Shown here piece after piece: positions 48,314-58,301 of a stretch of DNA of 64,000 nt. The number at the start of each line of letters is the position of its first letter. Within the stretch, counting starts at the first letter, position 1. The notes under the pieces are model-generated. The model worked only from the letters and a program-made list of their open reading frames with translations, had not been told where the DNA came from and did not search any database. Origin of the DNA: Campylobacter estrildidarum (lineage in GTDB: Bacteria > Campylobacterota > Campylobacteria > Campylobacterales > Campylobacteraceae); contig NZ_NXLZ01000006.1 in assembly GCF_005406205.1 (NCBI RefSeq), forward strand, positions 32,486-96,485, given 5' to 3'. Both the position numbers and the translations under genes were made by a program.

Positions 48314-49040
48314 TTATCTTGTCAAATATGCTTTTTTTAATTTATCTTCATAAGCTTTTGCAAAATAAGCCAAAGGATAACAGATAATAAAATATAAAAT
48401 TGCCGCAAATATGTAAGCTGGTGCATAATCTCCATAATCAGCTGCATAACTATCAGCAGAGTGCATAAGTTCAGCGCCACCGACAATTAACAATGCGGAA
48501 GTGTTTTTAATCAAATTTACCATTTGATTCGTCATTGTGGGTAAAATAATTCTAATAGTTTGAGGTACTATAATATAACGCATTTGTTGAACATAAGTAA
48601 ATCCTTGAGAAGCAGAAGCCTCAAATTGTCCTTTTGGCACAGCTAAAATTCCACTTCTAACAACTTCACTTACATAAGCTCCGTGATAAGCTCCGATGCC
48701 CAAAACACCAATCGCAAATAAAACATAAAATAAAAAGAAAATTTGTATCACTAAAGGAATATTTTGAAAAATTTCTACATAAATTTTAGTATAAGCTCTA
48801 ATAATTTTAAATTTACTAGTAGCCATAATCCCGCCTATAGTTCCAAAAATTATTGCTATAAGTAAAGCTAATACACTCACTTCTAAAGCATGAATAAAAC
48901 CATCGATAAAAATATCTTTGTTATCTAAAGCATCTAAAAATTTCTACATTACAAAAAGGGCTTATACTATTTTCATCATATAAGCCCCAAGAGGTAAGAA
49001 TTTGTCTTAAATACTCGACAAAACCTACACTCTCACTCAT
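48314..49040 (-). pseudogene. PEB1 ABC transporter permease 1, degraded
   Basis: It starts at ATG 49040 (ESVGFVEYLRQILTSWGLYD) and frameshifts near 48940 at an A/T run, where KFLDALDNKDIF should continue. The rest (48314-48880) is open and permease-like: SEVVRSGILAVPKGQFEASA and MTNQMVNLIKNTSAL. Compared with the family, about nine residues are missing in frame between FLFY and IGVLGIGAYHG, inside a membrane helix region. The open 188-residue 3' part could be misread as an intact small gene; it lacks the first helix. Confidence 0.87.
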
Positions 49041-49041
49041 A

Positions 49042-49822
<781 letters not shown>

Positions 49823-49847
49823 TTTTTCTCCTTTTTTTATTTTTTAA

Positions 49848-50576
49848 TTAATTTTTGAGAATTTTTCCTAAAAAAATTCTTGCCCTTTCAGTCTTTGGAT
49901 TTGAAAAAAAACTAACTTGGAATATTCTCTTCGATAATCGCTCCATCTTCCATAAAGATAATTCGATGATCAGCCACTTCCTTTGCAAAACCCATTTCAT
50001 GAGTAACTACAACCATAGTAGTATTGCTTTGATGTGAAATTTCCTTCATTACATCTAAAACCTCCTGTATTGTTTCTGGATCGAGCGCTGAAGTAGGCTC
50101 ATCAAATAAAATATAAGGCTTCTTTGTACAAAGAGATCTTGCAATAGCAACGCGTTGTTGTCCACCAGAAAGAGTTGTTGGACAAACATTAGCTTTATCT
50201 ACCAAGCCTATAACTTCTAAATATTTAAAAGCTATTTCTTCTGCTTCTTTTTTGAATTTTTTTGAAGCTTCATTGGAGCTAAAGTTAAATTTTGCAAAAC
50301 TGTCATATGTAGATACAAGTTAAAATGTTGAAAAACCATAGCACAATATTTTCTGCAAATTTCAATTTTATTTTTATGATTTAAAACGAGGCTATTAACT
50401 ATCACTTCACCAAAGCTAACTTCTTCAAGTCCATTCATGTATCTAAATTATTGTGCTTTTTCCACTTCCACTTGGACCTATAATAACAAGTTTTTCGTCT
50501 TCTTTAACTGAAAGATTGATGTTTTTTAACATGATGAGTACTGTAATACTTATTTACATTATTTTAACTCAATCAT
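49848..50576 (-). pseudogene. pebC: PEB1 transporter ATP-binding protein PebC, degraded
   Basis: AAGGA precedes ATG 50576, and the reading then stops at TAA after five codons. Recognisable pieces follow in different frames: LKNINLSVKEDEKLVIIGPS with Walker A GPSGSGKST-like sequence, [33 protein letters not shown] (one Gln shorter than the family motif) and [12 protein letters not shown]. The end (IPS-stop, then EFFSNPKT-like sequence in another frame) is broken too. At least four frameshifts or stops plus codon indels make it inactive. Confidence 0.9.
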
Positions 50577-50735
50577 TTTTTCCTTTTAATTTGAGTGTTT
50601 TTTGATTAAATTTAAATATTTGTTATAAATAATTTTAACAGTAAATCAATAAAATTAAATCAAAAATGTAACCCAAGTAATCTAAATCTTTATAATTAAA
50701 ATAAAAAAGTAACTTTTTGTAACATTTTATCTTGC

Positions 50736-51524
50736 TTAAGTTTTTTCATAATAAACACCGTGTGGTGAGAAAACTTTTTTAAAAAATACAGTTTCAGGAA
50801 TCAAATCTGCACTTCCTACGTATAATCTTCCCTTATCAGCCAAAATTTGATAAAATCTTTCCATTAATTTAAGTTTGGATTCGTGATCAAAATAAATAAT
50901 CATATTTCTTGATACTATAATATCAAATTTTCCAAGTCTTAAAAATTTATCTTCAAAAACATTACAAAGTTCAAATTTGCACTTACATAATTCATGTTTA
51001 TTGATTGTAAAAATTTGATTTTCATCACAGGTAAAAAATTTCCTTTTTTCACTTTCGCTAACATGCTGCAAAGTTCTTCCTTTATATTGACCCAATTTAG
51101 CTTTTTCAACTACATTTGAATTAATATCTATGCCTAAAATTGACATATCTTTTATAAAATTCTGTGCAGCTAACATCGCCATAGAATAAACTTCTTCTCC
51201 ACTAGAGCAAGGAGCACTTAAAATATTTACGTGCCTTTCGAGACTTTTTATATAAAAAATAATTTCTTTTAATTGTGCTAATTCTCTTAAAAAATAAGTT
51301 TCTCCTATTGTCACAAAATCTAAGGTTTCCTGTTTAAGATGACGATTAATTCTAAGTTTATTTAAAAAATCTCTAAAAGTTTTAGCATTAGTTTCTGAAA
51401 CAAATTTTGACAATTTTAAATTCAAAATATTTCTTTTTTCATTTAAATCTATACCACTAATTTCATTTATAATTTGAATAAATTCGTTAAGTTCTAATTC
51501 AGTAGGTTTAATTTTTTCTTCCAT
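50736..51524 (-). CDS. cheR: Chemotaxis protein methyltransferase CheR
   Basis: CheR (262 aa) uses S-adenosylmethionine to methylate glutamates of chemoreceptors. An N-terminal helical domain (residues 1-80) is followed by the SAM domain with ILSAPCSSGEEVYSMAMLA (near 98), ILGIDINSNVVEKAK and FDIIVSRNMIIYFD. The sequence is intact. It lies 28 bases after cheB, and that gap is largely A8G10. The G tract ends five bases before the ATG, where the ribosome site should be, so its length may control translation. Confidence 0.95.
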   Translation of the reverse strand: MEEKIKPTELELNEFIQIINEISGIDLNEKRNILNLKLSKFVSETNAKTFRDFLNKLRINRHLKQETLDFVTIGETYFLRELAQLKEIIFYIKSLERHVNILSAPCSSGEEVYSMAMLAAQNFIKDMSILGIDINSNVVEKAKLGQYKGRTLQHVSESEKRKFFTCDENQIFTINKHELCKCKFELCNVFEDKFLRLGKFDIIVSRNMIIYFDHESKLKLMERFYQILADKGRLYVGSADLIPETVFFKKVFSPHGVYYEKT

Positions 51525-51529
51525 AAATA

Positions 51530-51539
51530 CCCCCCCCCC
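51530..51539. repeat. Homopolymeric tract C10 (G10 for cheR) at the cheR translation start
   Basis: Ten C on the plus strand give AAAAAAAAGGGGGGGGGGTATTT-type sequence before the cheR ATG in the coding direction. A tract this long is expected to slip at replication. No conventional AGGAG is present, so the purine run itself must act as ribosome-binding sequence or cheR depends on coupling from cheB. Confidence 0.92.
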
Positions 51540-51552
51540 TTTTTTTTGCTAA

Positions 51553-52110
51553 CTATTCTTGATCTATAAAATTTAAAATTTCTTGTTTGATTTCTTTTAG
51601 ACTCATAGGTCTTAGATTAGGATTCATGTCTTTTGCTTTTTTTGGCATACCATAAACAACGCTATCAGCTTGATTTTCGCATAAACATTTTACTCCTGCT
51701 TTATATAACTCAAGCAAACCTTTAGCTCCATCATCGCCCATACCTGTTAAAACCATAGCAAGAATTTTATTTGTTTTTGCCAAAGGAACTGCAGAATTAA
51801 ATAATAAATCTGCGCTAGGTTTAAAACTAGTTGTAACATCTTGCCAATTGGCTACAAGATTTAAAGTTCCTGTTAAAGTTGTATTTTTTTGACAAATATA
51901 AATTTTATTAGCTAAAACTTCCATGTCGTTTAAAGAAGAAACTTTGCTTAAAGCTTCTTTGTCAAACTGATTTACAAATGAAGGAATAAAACTAGCACTC
52001 ATGTGTTGAGCTATCACTACAGATGTGTTCTTTATATCTACATCATTTAATAAAAATTTTAGCTGATTTGGGCCACCCGTTGAAGATCCTATAAGTATAA
52101 GTTTCATCAA
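51553..52110 (-). CDS. cheB: Stand-alone chemoreceptor methylesterase CheB (no receiver domain)
   Basis: This 185-residue protein contains only the CheB methylesterase domain. The active-site Ser is in IGSSTGGPNQLK near residue 8, His is in VIAQHMSASFIPSF and Asp is in TGMGDDGAKGLLE near residue 132. Classical CheB has an N-terminal phospho-receiver that restrains it; here, as in C. jejuni, it is missing. Demethylation is thus not controlled by CheA phosphorylation in the usual way. It is immediately upstream of cheR. Confidence 0.94.
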   Translation of the reverse strand: MMKLILIGSSTGGPNQLKFLLNDVDIKNTSVVIAQHMSASFIPSFVNQFDKEALSKVSSLNDMEVLANKIYICQKNTTLTGTLNLVANWQDVTTSFKPSADLLFNSAVPLAKTNKILAMVLTGMGDDGAKGLLELYKAGVKCLCENQADSVVYGMPKKAKDMNPNLRPMSLKEIKQEILNFIDQE

Positions 52111-52300
52111 TTAATTTCCTTGTTTTATGATTAAGTGTTAAAATTGATTTAATTTTCTATTTTATAATTTTAACATACATAAAGAAAATAAAAACTTAGT
52201 TTAAAATTATTTTTTAAAAAGCTATTTTTATGATTTATTATGTTAATATTAGGTTATTTTTGATAATTTTATTACATTGAAAGTTTATTTAGGTTTTTAT

Positions 52301-52738
52301 ATGCTTAAAGAAAAAATTTATATTGCTAGCGATCATGCAGGCTTTTATCTTAAAGAAAAAATTTGTGCTTATCTAAAAGAAAAGCAAATCAAATTTGAAG
52401 ATTTGGGCACTAATAGTGCTAATAGTTGCGATTATCCTGATTTTGCACATTTATTAGCCTCAAAAATAGATCAAAATAGCTTTGGAATTTTAATTTGTGG
52501 CTCAGGCATTGGAATATCAATAACTGCAAATAGGCATAAAAATATTCGTTGCGCCTTGTGTCAAGAAAGTCTTAGTGCAAAACTAGCTAGAAAACATAAT
52601 GATGCTAACGTTCTAGCTTTAGGAGGGAGATTAATTGGTACTGATATGGCTATTGAGATTATAGAAAATTTTATTCAAACTCCTTTCGAAAAAGGTAGAC
52701 ATATAAAAAGAATTCAAAAAATTGAGGTGGATTTATAA
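52301..52738 (+). CDS. rpiB: Ribose-5-phosphate isomerase B
   Basis: This enzyme interconverts ribose-5-P and ribulose-5-P. At 145 residues from ATG 52301 it has family length. IASDHAGFYLKE at the start and the catalytic-cysteine loop LICGSGIGISITANR are intact, as are the phosphate-binding residues in HNDANVLALGGR. A TTG eight codons further up exists, but the internal ATG fits the family start and has TTTAGG upstream. It heads a plus-strand operon to ychF and supplies ribose-5-P for the apt/prs reactions. Confidence 0.94.
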   Translation: MLKEKIYIASDHAGFYLKEKICAYLKEKQIKFEDLGTNSANSCDYPDFAHLLASKIDQNSFGILICGSGIGISITANRHKNIRCALCQESLSAKLARKHNDANVLALGGRLIGTDMAIEIIENFIQTPFEKGRHIKRIQKIEVDL

Positions 52739-53070
52739 TGTTTACAAATTGGCTTATTTTAACAACACTTATTTGTGCTGTTGTTTATCTCATTGTAATG
52801 TTACTTTATTATAAAACTTTACTCAGTAAAGAAAAAATTTCTAAAGATTTTATAAAAAACAATTTAGACGATACTGAAATCATTATCAGAAAACTCCAAG
52901 TTCAGCTTCAACGTAGCTTAGGAAATATAGATGTATTAACAGAAGAGCTTAATAAAATTAAAGCAGATTTAAGCTCTCTTAGAACAAGAAATTCTCAATA
53001 TCGCTTGGAAAACGATAAATTAAGACAAAGAATAAAAGAATTAGAAGCAAAAATCGAGGCATTATTATGA
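52738..53070 (+). CDS. Membrane-anchored coiled-coil protein, unknown function
   Basis: This 110-residue protein has one N-terminal helix ([21 protein letters not shown]) followed by a continuous coiled coil to the end ([36 protein letters not shown]). It overlaps rpiB by one base and apt by four bases, so it is tightly bound to the operon. The layout resembles small FtsB/FtsL-like proteins only in general form. No function is assigned. Confidence 0.82.
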   Translation: MFTNWLILTTLICAVVYLIVMLLYYKTLLSKEKISKDFIKNNLDDTEIIIRKLQVQLQRSLGNIDVLTEELNKIKADLSSLRTRNSQYRLENDKLRQRIKELEAKIEALL

Positions 53071-53615
53071 AAGAACTTACTCAACAAGAACAGCAATTTT
53101 TACAGCAAAGTATACGAGTTGTCCCAAACTTTCCAAAAGAAGGTATTATTTTTAGGGATATTACGACATTACTAAATGATAAAAATGCTTTATCATTTTT
53201 ACTGAATCATTTAAGTGAACGTTACCAAAATAAAGAATTAGATTTTATAGTGGGAACTGAAAGTAGAGGTTTTATTTTTGCAGCCATGCTGTGTGCGAAA
53301 CTAGACTTACCTTTTGTCCCTATTCGAAAACCAAACAAATTACCATCATCTACTTTTAGTTGCGAATACGAGCTAGAATATGGTATAGATAAAGTAGAAA
53401 TTCATCAAGACGCTTTTAAAAACATTCTAAATGCAAAAATTTTACTTATAGATGATTTAATCGCTACAGGAGGAACCGCTCTTGCTTCTTTAGAACTAAT
53501 TAAAAAAGCCGGGGGTCAATGCATAGAATCATGCTTTTTGATTAATTTACAAGACTTAGGTGGAGTAGAAAAATTGCAAAAGCATTGCTCTGTATATAGT
53601 GTTTTAAATTTTTAA
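53067..53615 (+). CDS. apt: Adenine phosphoribosyltransferase
   Basis: Apt (182 aa) salvages adenine to AMP using [22 protein letters not shown] near the N-terminus, [18 protein letters not shown] and the PRPP-binding loop [17 protein letters not shown] near residue 130 are all intact. It overlaps the coiled-coil gene by four bases and precedes the DedA gene by 17. Confidence 0.96.
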   Translation: MKELTQQEQQFLQQSIRVVPNFPKEGIIFRDITTLLNDKNALSFLLNHLSERYQNKELDFIVGTESRGFIFAAMLCAKLDLPFVPIRKPNKLPSSTFSCEYELEYGIDKVEIHQDAFKNILNAKILLIDDLIATGGTALASLELIKKAGGQCIESCFLINLQDLGGVEKLQKHCSVYSVLNF

Positions 53616-53632
53616 GGAGAAAAATCTATATA

Positions 53633-54331
53633 ATGAAAAAATGGTTTAAAATTTTTATTATTGCAATTTTAATTGCTTTTATAGCTTATGGTCTTTATGT
53701 TTTAACTAAAAGTGATTTTTCTTTAGAAAATTTTATTATAAAAATTTGGAATAAACACGTTGAAACTTGGGGATATCTGATACTTTTTTGTTGGAGTATT
53801 TTAGAAGGAGAAATTGGACTTATTTTAGCTGGAGTAGCTTCACATGATGGAAAAATGAGTGTAGTTTTAGCTATTTTCGTAGCCGGACTTGGTGGTTTTG
53901 TTGGTGATCAAATTTATTTTTATATTGGAAGATATAATAAAAAATACATTCAAAAAAAATTACGTTCCCAAAGACGAAAATTTGCCGTAGCGCATTTACT
54001 CTTGCAACGTTTTGGTTGGCCTATAATCTTTATACAACGCTATATGTATGGTTTTAGAACTATAATTCCTATGAGCATAGGCATTACGCGTTATAGTAGT
54101 AAAAAATTTGCTATAATTAATCTTTTAAGTGCTTGGGTCTGGGCTGCTATTACCATTCTTTTAGCTTGGTATTTTGGAGGCTTAATTCAAGAATTCTTAC
54201 ATTGGGTAAAAGAGTGGACTAAAGATTATTGGTATTTAGCTATTATAGCTGTAATTGGCTTTTTATTTTTATTAGCTTTTGGTTTTAAACAGCTAGAAAA
54301 GGCAATACTTAAAGAAAAAAGGAGAATATAA
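53633..54331 (+). CDS. DedA-family membrane protein
   Basis: This 232-residue protein has five to six hydrophobic segments. It has the DedA/VTT core: ILEGEIGLILAGVASHDG, GGFVGDQIYFYIGRY, RFGWPIIFIQRYMYGFRTIIPMSIG. DedA proteins flip or recycle lipid carriers such as undecaprenyl phosphate and support membrane potential. The conserved Glu (LEGE) and Arg (FRT) are present. It overlaps pepA by one base. Confidence 0.9.
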   Translation: MKKWFKIFIIAILIAFIAYGLYVLTKSDFSLENFIIKIWNKHVETWGYLILFCWSILEGEIGLILAGVASHDGKMSVVLAIFVAGLGGFVGDQIYFYIGRYNKKYIQKKLRSQRRKFAVAHLLLQRFGWPIIFIQRYMYGFRTIIPMSIGITRYSSKKFAIINLLSAWVWAAITILLAWYFGGLIQEFLHWVKEWTKDYWYLAIIAVIGFLFLLAFGFKQLEKAILKEKRRI

Positions 54332-55782
54332 TGCAATTTGAGTTGAGTAATAAAAAATTAAATTCTATTAAGGCCGATTTTGAACTTGTTTTCGTTCAAA
54401 ACAAAAATTTGAAAAAATTTGATAAAGAAAAAGATTTTTTTAAACTAAATAATTTTCAAGGTGAAGGAGCTTTACTTGATATAAATAATCGAAAATTATT
54501 TATTGAATTAAAAAGCTTATCCTATGAAGATATAAGGTTATCACTTTGTAATGCTTATAAAAATTTAGAAAAATTAAACATAAAAAGCATTAAAATGCCT
54601 AGTATTATTGGAGATTGCACCGTAAGAAGCTTTGCATCTTTAGCAGAAGGTATGCTTTTTGGAGCCTATAAATTTGACAAATACAAAAGTGAAAAGAAAA
54701 CAAGCACGCTTAAAAAGGTTATCATTTCTAATGAAGAAATAAATGGGAAAAAAATCAATTTAGATGAAGCAAAATTAGGATTAAAACGTGGTCAAATTTT
54801 AGCAAATGCTACTAATTTTACAAAAGATATTGTTAATGAAATTCCAGAAATTTACACTCCTTTAAAAATGGCAGAAGATGCACAAAAATTAGCAAAAGAG
54901 AATAAAAACATTACTTGTAAAGTTTATGATGAGAAATTTCTTGCAAAAGAAAAAATGAACGCTTTTTTAGCTGTAAATCGTGCTTCTGTTCATCCACCAC
55001 GCTTAATTCATCTTAACTATAAAGCTAAAAATTCTAAAAAGCGCATTGTATTTGTAGGAAAAGGTTTAACTTATGATAGTGGCGGACTTAGTCTAAAGCC
55101 CTCGGATTTTATGCTAACTATGAAGGCTGATAAAAGCGGTGCTGCTGCTGCAATGGGTATAATTAAAGCTGTATCAGAGCTCAATTTAAATTTAGAAGTG
55201 CATTGCATTTTGGGAGCTACAGAAAATATGATAGGTGGAAATGCTTATAAACCTGATGATGTATTAATCTCTCGTGAAGGAGTTACCATAGAAGTAAGAA
55301 ATACAGATGCTGAAGGTCGTCTTGTGTTGGCTGATTGTCTTTCATACGCGCAAGATTTAAAACCTGATTTGCTTATTGATATGGCTACATTAACAGGAGC
55401 TTGTGTAGTAGGTCTTGGAGAATATACAAGTGGTATTATGGGAAATAATGAAGAATTACAAAATGAATTTTATTTAAGTTCTAAAAAAAGTGGAGAATAT
55501 ACAACTATTTTACATTTTAACCCTCATTTAAAAGAACTTATAAAATCTAATATCGCCGATGTTAGTAATACAGCTTCTAGTCGTTATGGTGGAGCAATTA
55601 CTGCTGGACTTTTCTTGGATAGATTTATACGTAAAGAATATAAAGATAAATGGCTACACCTTGATATAGCAGGACCTGCCTATGTAGAAAAAAATTGGGG
55701 ATATTCAAGCTTTGGTGCTGGTGGGGCAGGAGTTAGAATGTGTGTTAATTTTTTAATCCATCTTTTAAAGAAAATTAAATGA
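54331..55782 (+). CDS. pepA: Leucyl aminopeptidase PepA (M17)
   Basis: This 483-residue two-zinc aminopeptidase releases N-terminal residues from peptides in the cytoplasm. Metal and catalytic motifs are intact: VGKGLTYDSGGLSLKPS, MKADKSGAAAAMG and the family signature NTDAEGRLVLAD near residue 330. It suits a peptide- and amino-acid-fed metabolism. It overlaps ychF by four bases. Confidence 0.96.
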   Translation: MQFELSNKKLNSIKADFELVFVQNKNLKKFDKEKDFFKLNNFQGEGALLDINNRKLFIELKSLSYEDIRLSLCNAYKNLEKLNIKSIKMPSIIGDCTVRSFASLAEGMLFGAYKFDKYKSEKKTSTLKKVIISNEEINGKKINLDEAKLGLKRGQILANATNFTKDIVNEIPEIYTPLKMAEDAQKLAKENKNITCKVYDEKFLAKEKMNAFLAVNRASVHPPRLIHLNYKAKNSKKRIVFVGKGLTYDSGGLSLKPSDFMLTMKADKSGAAAAMGIIKAVSELNLNLEVHCILGATENMIGGNAYKPDDVLISREGVTIEVRNTDAEGRLVLADCLSYAQDLKPDLLIDMATLTGACVVGLGEYTSGIMGNNEELQNEFYLSSKKSGEYTTILHFNPHLKELIKSNIADVSNTASSRYGGAITAGLFLDRFIRKEYKDKWLHLDIAGPAYVEKNWGYSSFGAGGAGVRMCVNFLIHLLKKIK

Positions 55783-56882
55783 GCTTAAGTGTAGGCATAG
55801 TTGGACTTCCAAATGTTGGAAAATCAACAACTTTCAATGCACTAACTAAAGCACAAAATGCTCAAAGTGCAAACTACCCATTTTGCACTATTGAGCCTAA
55901 TAAAGCTATGGTTGAAGTTCCTGATTTAAGGCTTAATAGACTTGCAAAAATTGTAAATCCTGAGAGAATTATGCATTCTTTGATTGAGTTTGTAGATATA
56001 GCAGGACTTGTAAAAGGAGCGAGTAAAGGAGAAGGTTTAGGAAACAAATTTCTTTCTAATATACGAGAAACTGAGATGATTTTACACATAGTTCGTTGTT
56101 TTGACGAAGAAAATATCACTCATGTTGAGGGCAAGGTAGATCCTATAAGAGATATAGAAATTATCAATACTGAACTTATTCTAGCAGATATCGAACAACT
56201 CAATAAAAAAATAGAAAAACTCAATAAAGAAGTTAAATCAAATCAAAAAGGCGCAAAAGAAAATTTAGAGTTTGCTAATTCATTGATAGAACATTTAAAC
56301 AAAGGTTTTCCTGTTAGCTCTTATTTTGATAAGGAAAATGAAATTTATAAAAATTTAATCAAAGAATTAAGATTGCTTTCTGCAAAAGAAGTTATTTATG
56401 GAGCTAATGTTGATGAAAATGGAATTAACGAAGATAATGATTATGTTAAAACCTTAAAAGAATATGCTAAAAAAAATCATCATGAAGTTATTAAACTTTG
56501 TGCAAAAATTGAAGAAGAATTAGTAGGTCTAGACGAAGAAGAGAGCCGTGAATTTTTAAACTCTTTAGGGGTTAATGAAAGTGGGCTTGATCAAATTATA
56601 CGTACTGCTTTTTCCAAACTCGGACTCATTAATTATTTTACAGCTGGGGTTGTTGAAGTTCGTTCTTGGACTATAAAAAAAGGTTGGAAAGCTCCAAAAG
56701 CAGCAAGTGTGATCCATAATGACTTTGAAAAAGGTTTTATAAAAGCCGAAGTAATTTCTTACGAAGATTTTATAAAATATGGTGGTGAAAATAAGGCAAA
56801 AGAAGCTGGAAAATTACGCCTTGAAGGAAAAGATTATATTGTCAATGATGGAGATATAATGCATTTTAGATTCAATGTTTAG
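55779..56882 (+). CDS. ychF: Ribosome-binding ATPase YchF (OLA1/Obg-like)
   Basis: This 367-residue protein has G1 GLPNVGKSTTFNAL at residue 8, YPFCTIEPN, DIAGLVKGASKGEGLGNKFL and a C-terminal TGS domain with HNDFEKGFIKAEVI. Its nucleotide specificity motif is the YchF type, preferring ATP over GTP. It binds the 50S subunit and is linked to stress responses. It is the last gene of the rpiB-ychF operon and faces argH with a 13-base gap. Confidence 0.96.
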   Translation: MSLSVGIVGLPNVGKSTTFNALTKAQNAQSANYPFCTIEPNKAMVEVPDLRLNRLAKIVNPERIMHSLIEFVDIAGLVKGASKGEGLGNKFLSNIRETEMILHIVRCFDEENITHVEGKVDPIRDIEIINTELILADIEQLNKKIEKLNKEVKSNQKGAKENLEFANSLIEHLNKGFPVSSYFDKENEIYKNLIKELRLLSAKEVIYGANVDENGINEDNDYVKTLKEYAKKNHHEVIKLCAKIEEELVGLDEEESREFLNSLGVNESGLDQIIRTAFSKLGLINYFTAGVVEVRSWTIKKGWKAPKAASVIHNDFEKGFIKAEVISYEDFIKYGGENKAKEAGKLRLEGKDYIVNDGDIMHFRFNV

Positions 56883-56895
56883 ATATAAAATTCTA

Positions 56896-58278
56896 CTATA
56901 AAGAATCTAAAAATTGTTCCAAAAATTGAATCTGCTTTTCTGCGCTAATCTTGGAACTTGACCCTTCACTTTGCTTAGAATTTAAAGAATTTTCAAAGCT
57001 CAAAAGTTTTACAGCTTCTTTATCAAAAATAGGATTAAATTGTGCAAGATCTTCAATTTGACTTATATCAATTCCTTTTTTTTCCGCTTGTGCAACTAAA
57101 TCTCCTACGATAAAATGTGCCTTTCTAAAAGGAATATTTTTTTCACGCACCAAATAATCAGCCAAATCTGTAGCAAGCAAATGACCTTTTTTACAAGCTT
57201 GAAGCATATTTTCTTTATTGATTTGAATTTTTTTTAGCATAGCATTTAAAATAATCAAACTTTCTCGAGCAGTTTTAACACTGTCAAAAAGACCTTCTTT
57301 ATCTTCTTGCATATCTTTATTATAAGCTAAAGGCAAAGCCTTCATTGTAGTTAAAAGAGAAACTAAATTTCCATAAACACGACCTGTTTTTCCGCGTATA
57401 AGCTCACAAACATCTGGATTTCTTTTTTGCGGCATTATAGAACTTCCAGTAGAAAAACTATCGTTTATAGTTAAAAAATTAAATTCTGAACTAGAAAATA
57501 AAATCATCTCTTCACAAAGTCTTGAAGTGTGCGTAAAAATTACTGCTATATTATAAAGCAAATCTAAGGCAAAATCCCTGTCGCTTACCCCATCCATAGC
57601 ATTAAGCATAATATCTTTAAAACCTAACATTTGAGCGCTTAACTTACGATCTGTCTGATAACTTGTTCCTGCACAAGCACAAGATCCAAGAGGAGAGTAG
57701 TCAGCCAACTCTAAACCATTTTGCAAACGTCTAATATCTCGCATAAACATAAAGGCATAAGTTAAAATATAAAAAGAAAAACTTACCGGCTGGGCGTGTT
57801 GTAAGTGAGTAAAACTTGGCATAATAGTCATCTTATGCTCTTTAGCATAAGAAATTATAGTTTCAATAAGTTCTTTTAAAAGAAAAATAAGTTCTGTATT
57901 AGATTTTTTTACAAAAAGCTTAAAATCTGTAGCTACTTGATCATTTCTACTCCTAGCAGTATGGAGTTTTCCTCCTGTTTCAGCTCCTATAATTTCGCTT
58001 AAACGTTTTTCTATTGCCATATGAATATCTTCATTTTTGATATCAAAAATAAATTCTCCCTGCTCTATTTCATCTTGAATTTGATTTAAGCCTTTTATGA
58101 TATCATCTAGTTCTTCTTTTTTTAAAATACCACAACTTTCAAGCATTCTAGCGTGGGCAATAGACCCTGATATATCCTCTTTAAATAAAATTTTATCTAT
58201 ATCCAAACTTGCATTAAATTTTTGCAAAAGCTCATCGCTTAACTCACTAAAACGTCCGGACCACATTTCATTTTTCAT
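56896..58278 (-). CDS. argH: Argininosuccinate lyase
   Basis: ArgH (460 aa) splits argininosuccinate to arginine and fumarate. [14 protein letters not shown] at the N-terminus, [26 protein letters not shown] ([14 protein letters not shown]) and the signature [15 protein letters not shown] are intact. I start at ATG 58278 because GGAAG lies five bases upstream. A Met four codons earlier overlaps that site. It is separated from pckA by 23 bases. Confidence 0.95.
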   Translation of the reverse strand: MKNEMWSGRFSELSDELLQKFNASLDIDKILFKEDISGSIAHARMLESCGILKKEELDDIIKGLNQIQDEIEQGEFIFDIKNEDIHMAIEKRLSEIIGAETGGKLHTARSRNDQVATDFKLFVKKSNTELIFLLKELIETIISYAKEHKMTIMPSFTHLQHAQPVSFSFYILTYAFMFMRDIRRLQNGLELADYSPLGSCACAGTSYQTDRKLSAQMLGFKDIMLNAMDGVSDRDFALDLLYNIAVIFTHTSRLCEEMILFSSSEFNFLTINDSFSTGSSIMPQKRNPDVCELIRGKTGRVYGNLVSLLTTMKALPLAYNKDMQEDKEGLFDSVKTARESLIILNAMLKKIQINKENMLQACKKGHLLATDLADYLVREKNIPFRKAHFIVGDLVAQAEKKGIDISQIEDLAQFNPIFDKEAVKLLSFENSLNSKQSEGSSSKISAEKQIQFLEQFLDSL

Positions 58279-58301
58279 TACAACTTCCATTCAAAAAACA
58301 A

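Noticed and set aside
48314..48880. 188-codon open frame as an intact small permease
   Set aside because: It lacks the normal start, ribosome site and first helix, which are found upstream in another frame; it is the 3' part of a frameshifted gene.
49912..50438. Two open frames as separate small ATPases
   Set aside because: They hold consecutive pieces of one PebC protein in different frames, with the Walker A part further upstream in yet another frame.
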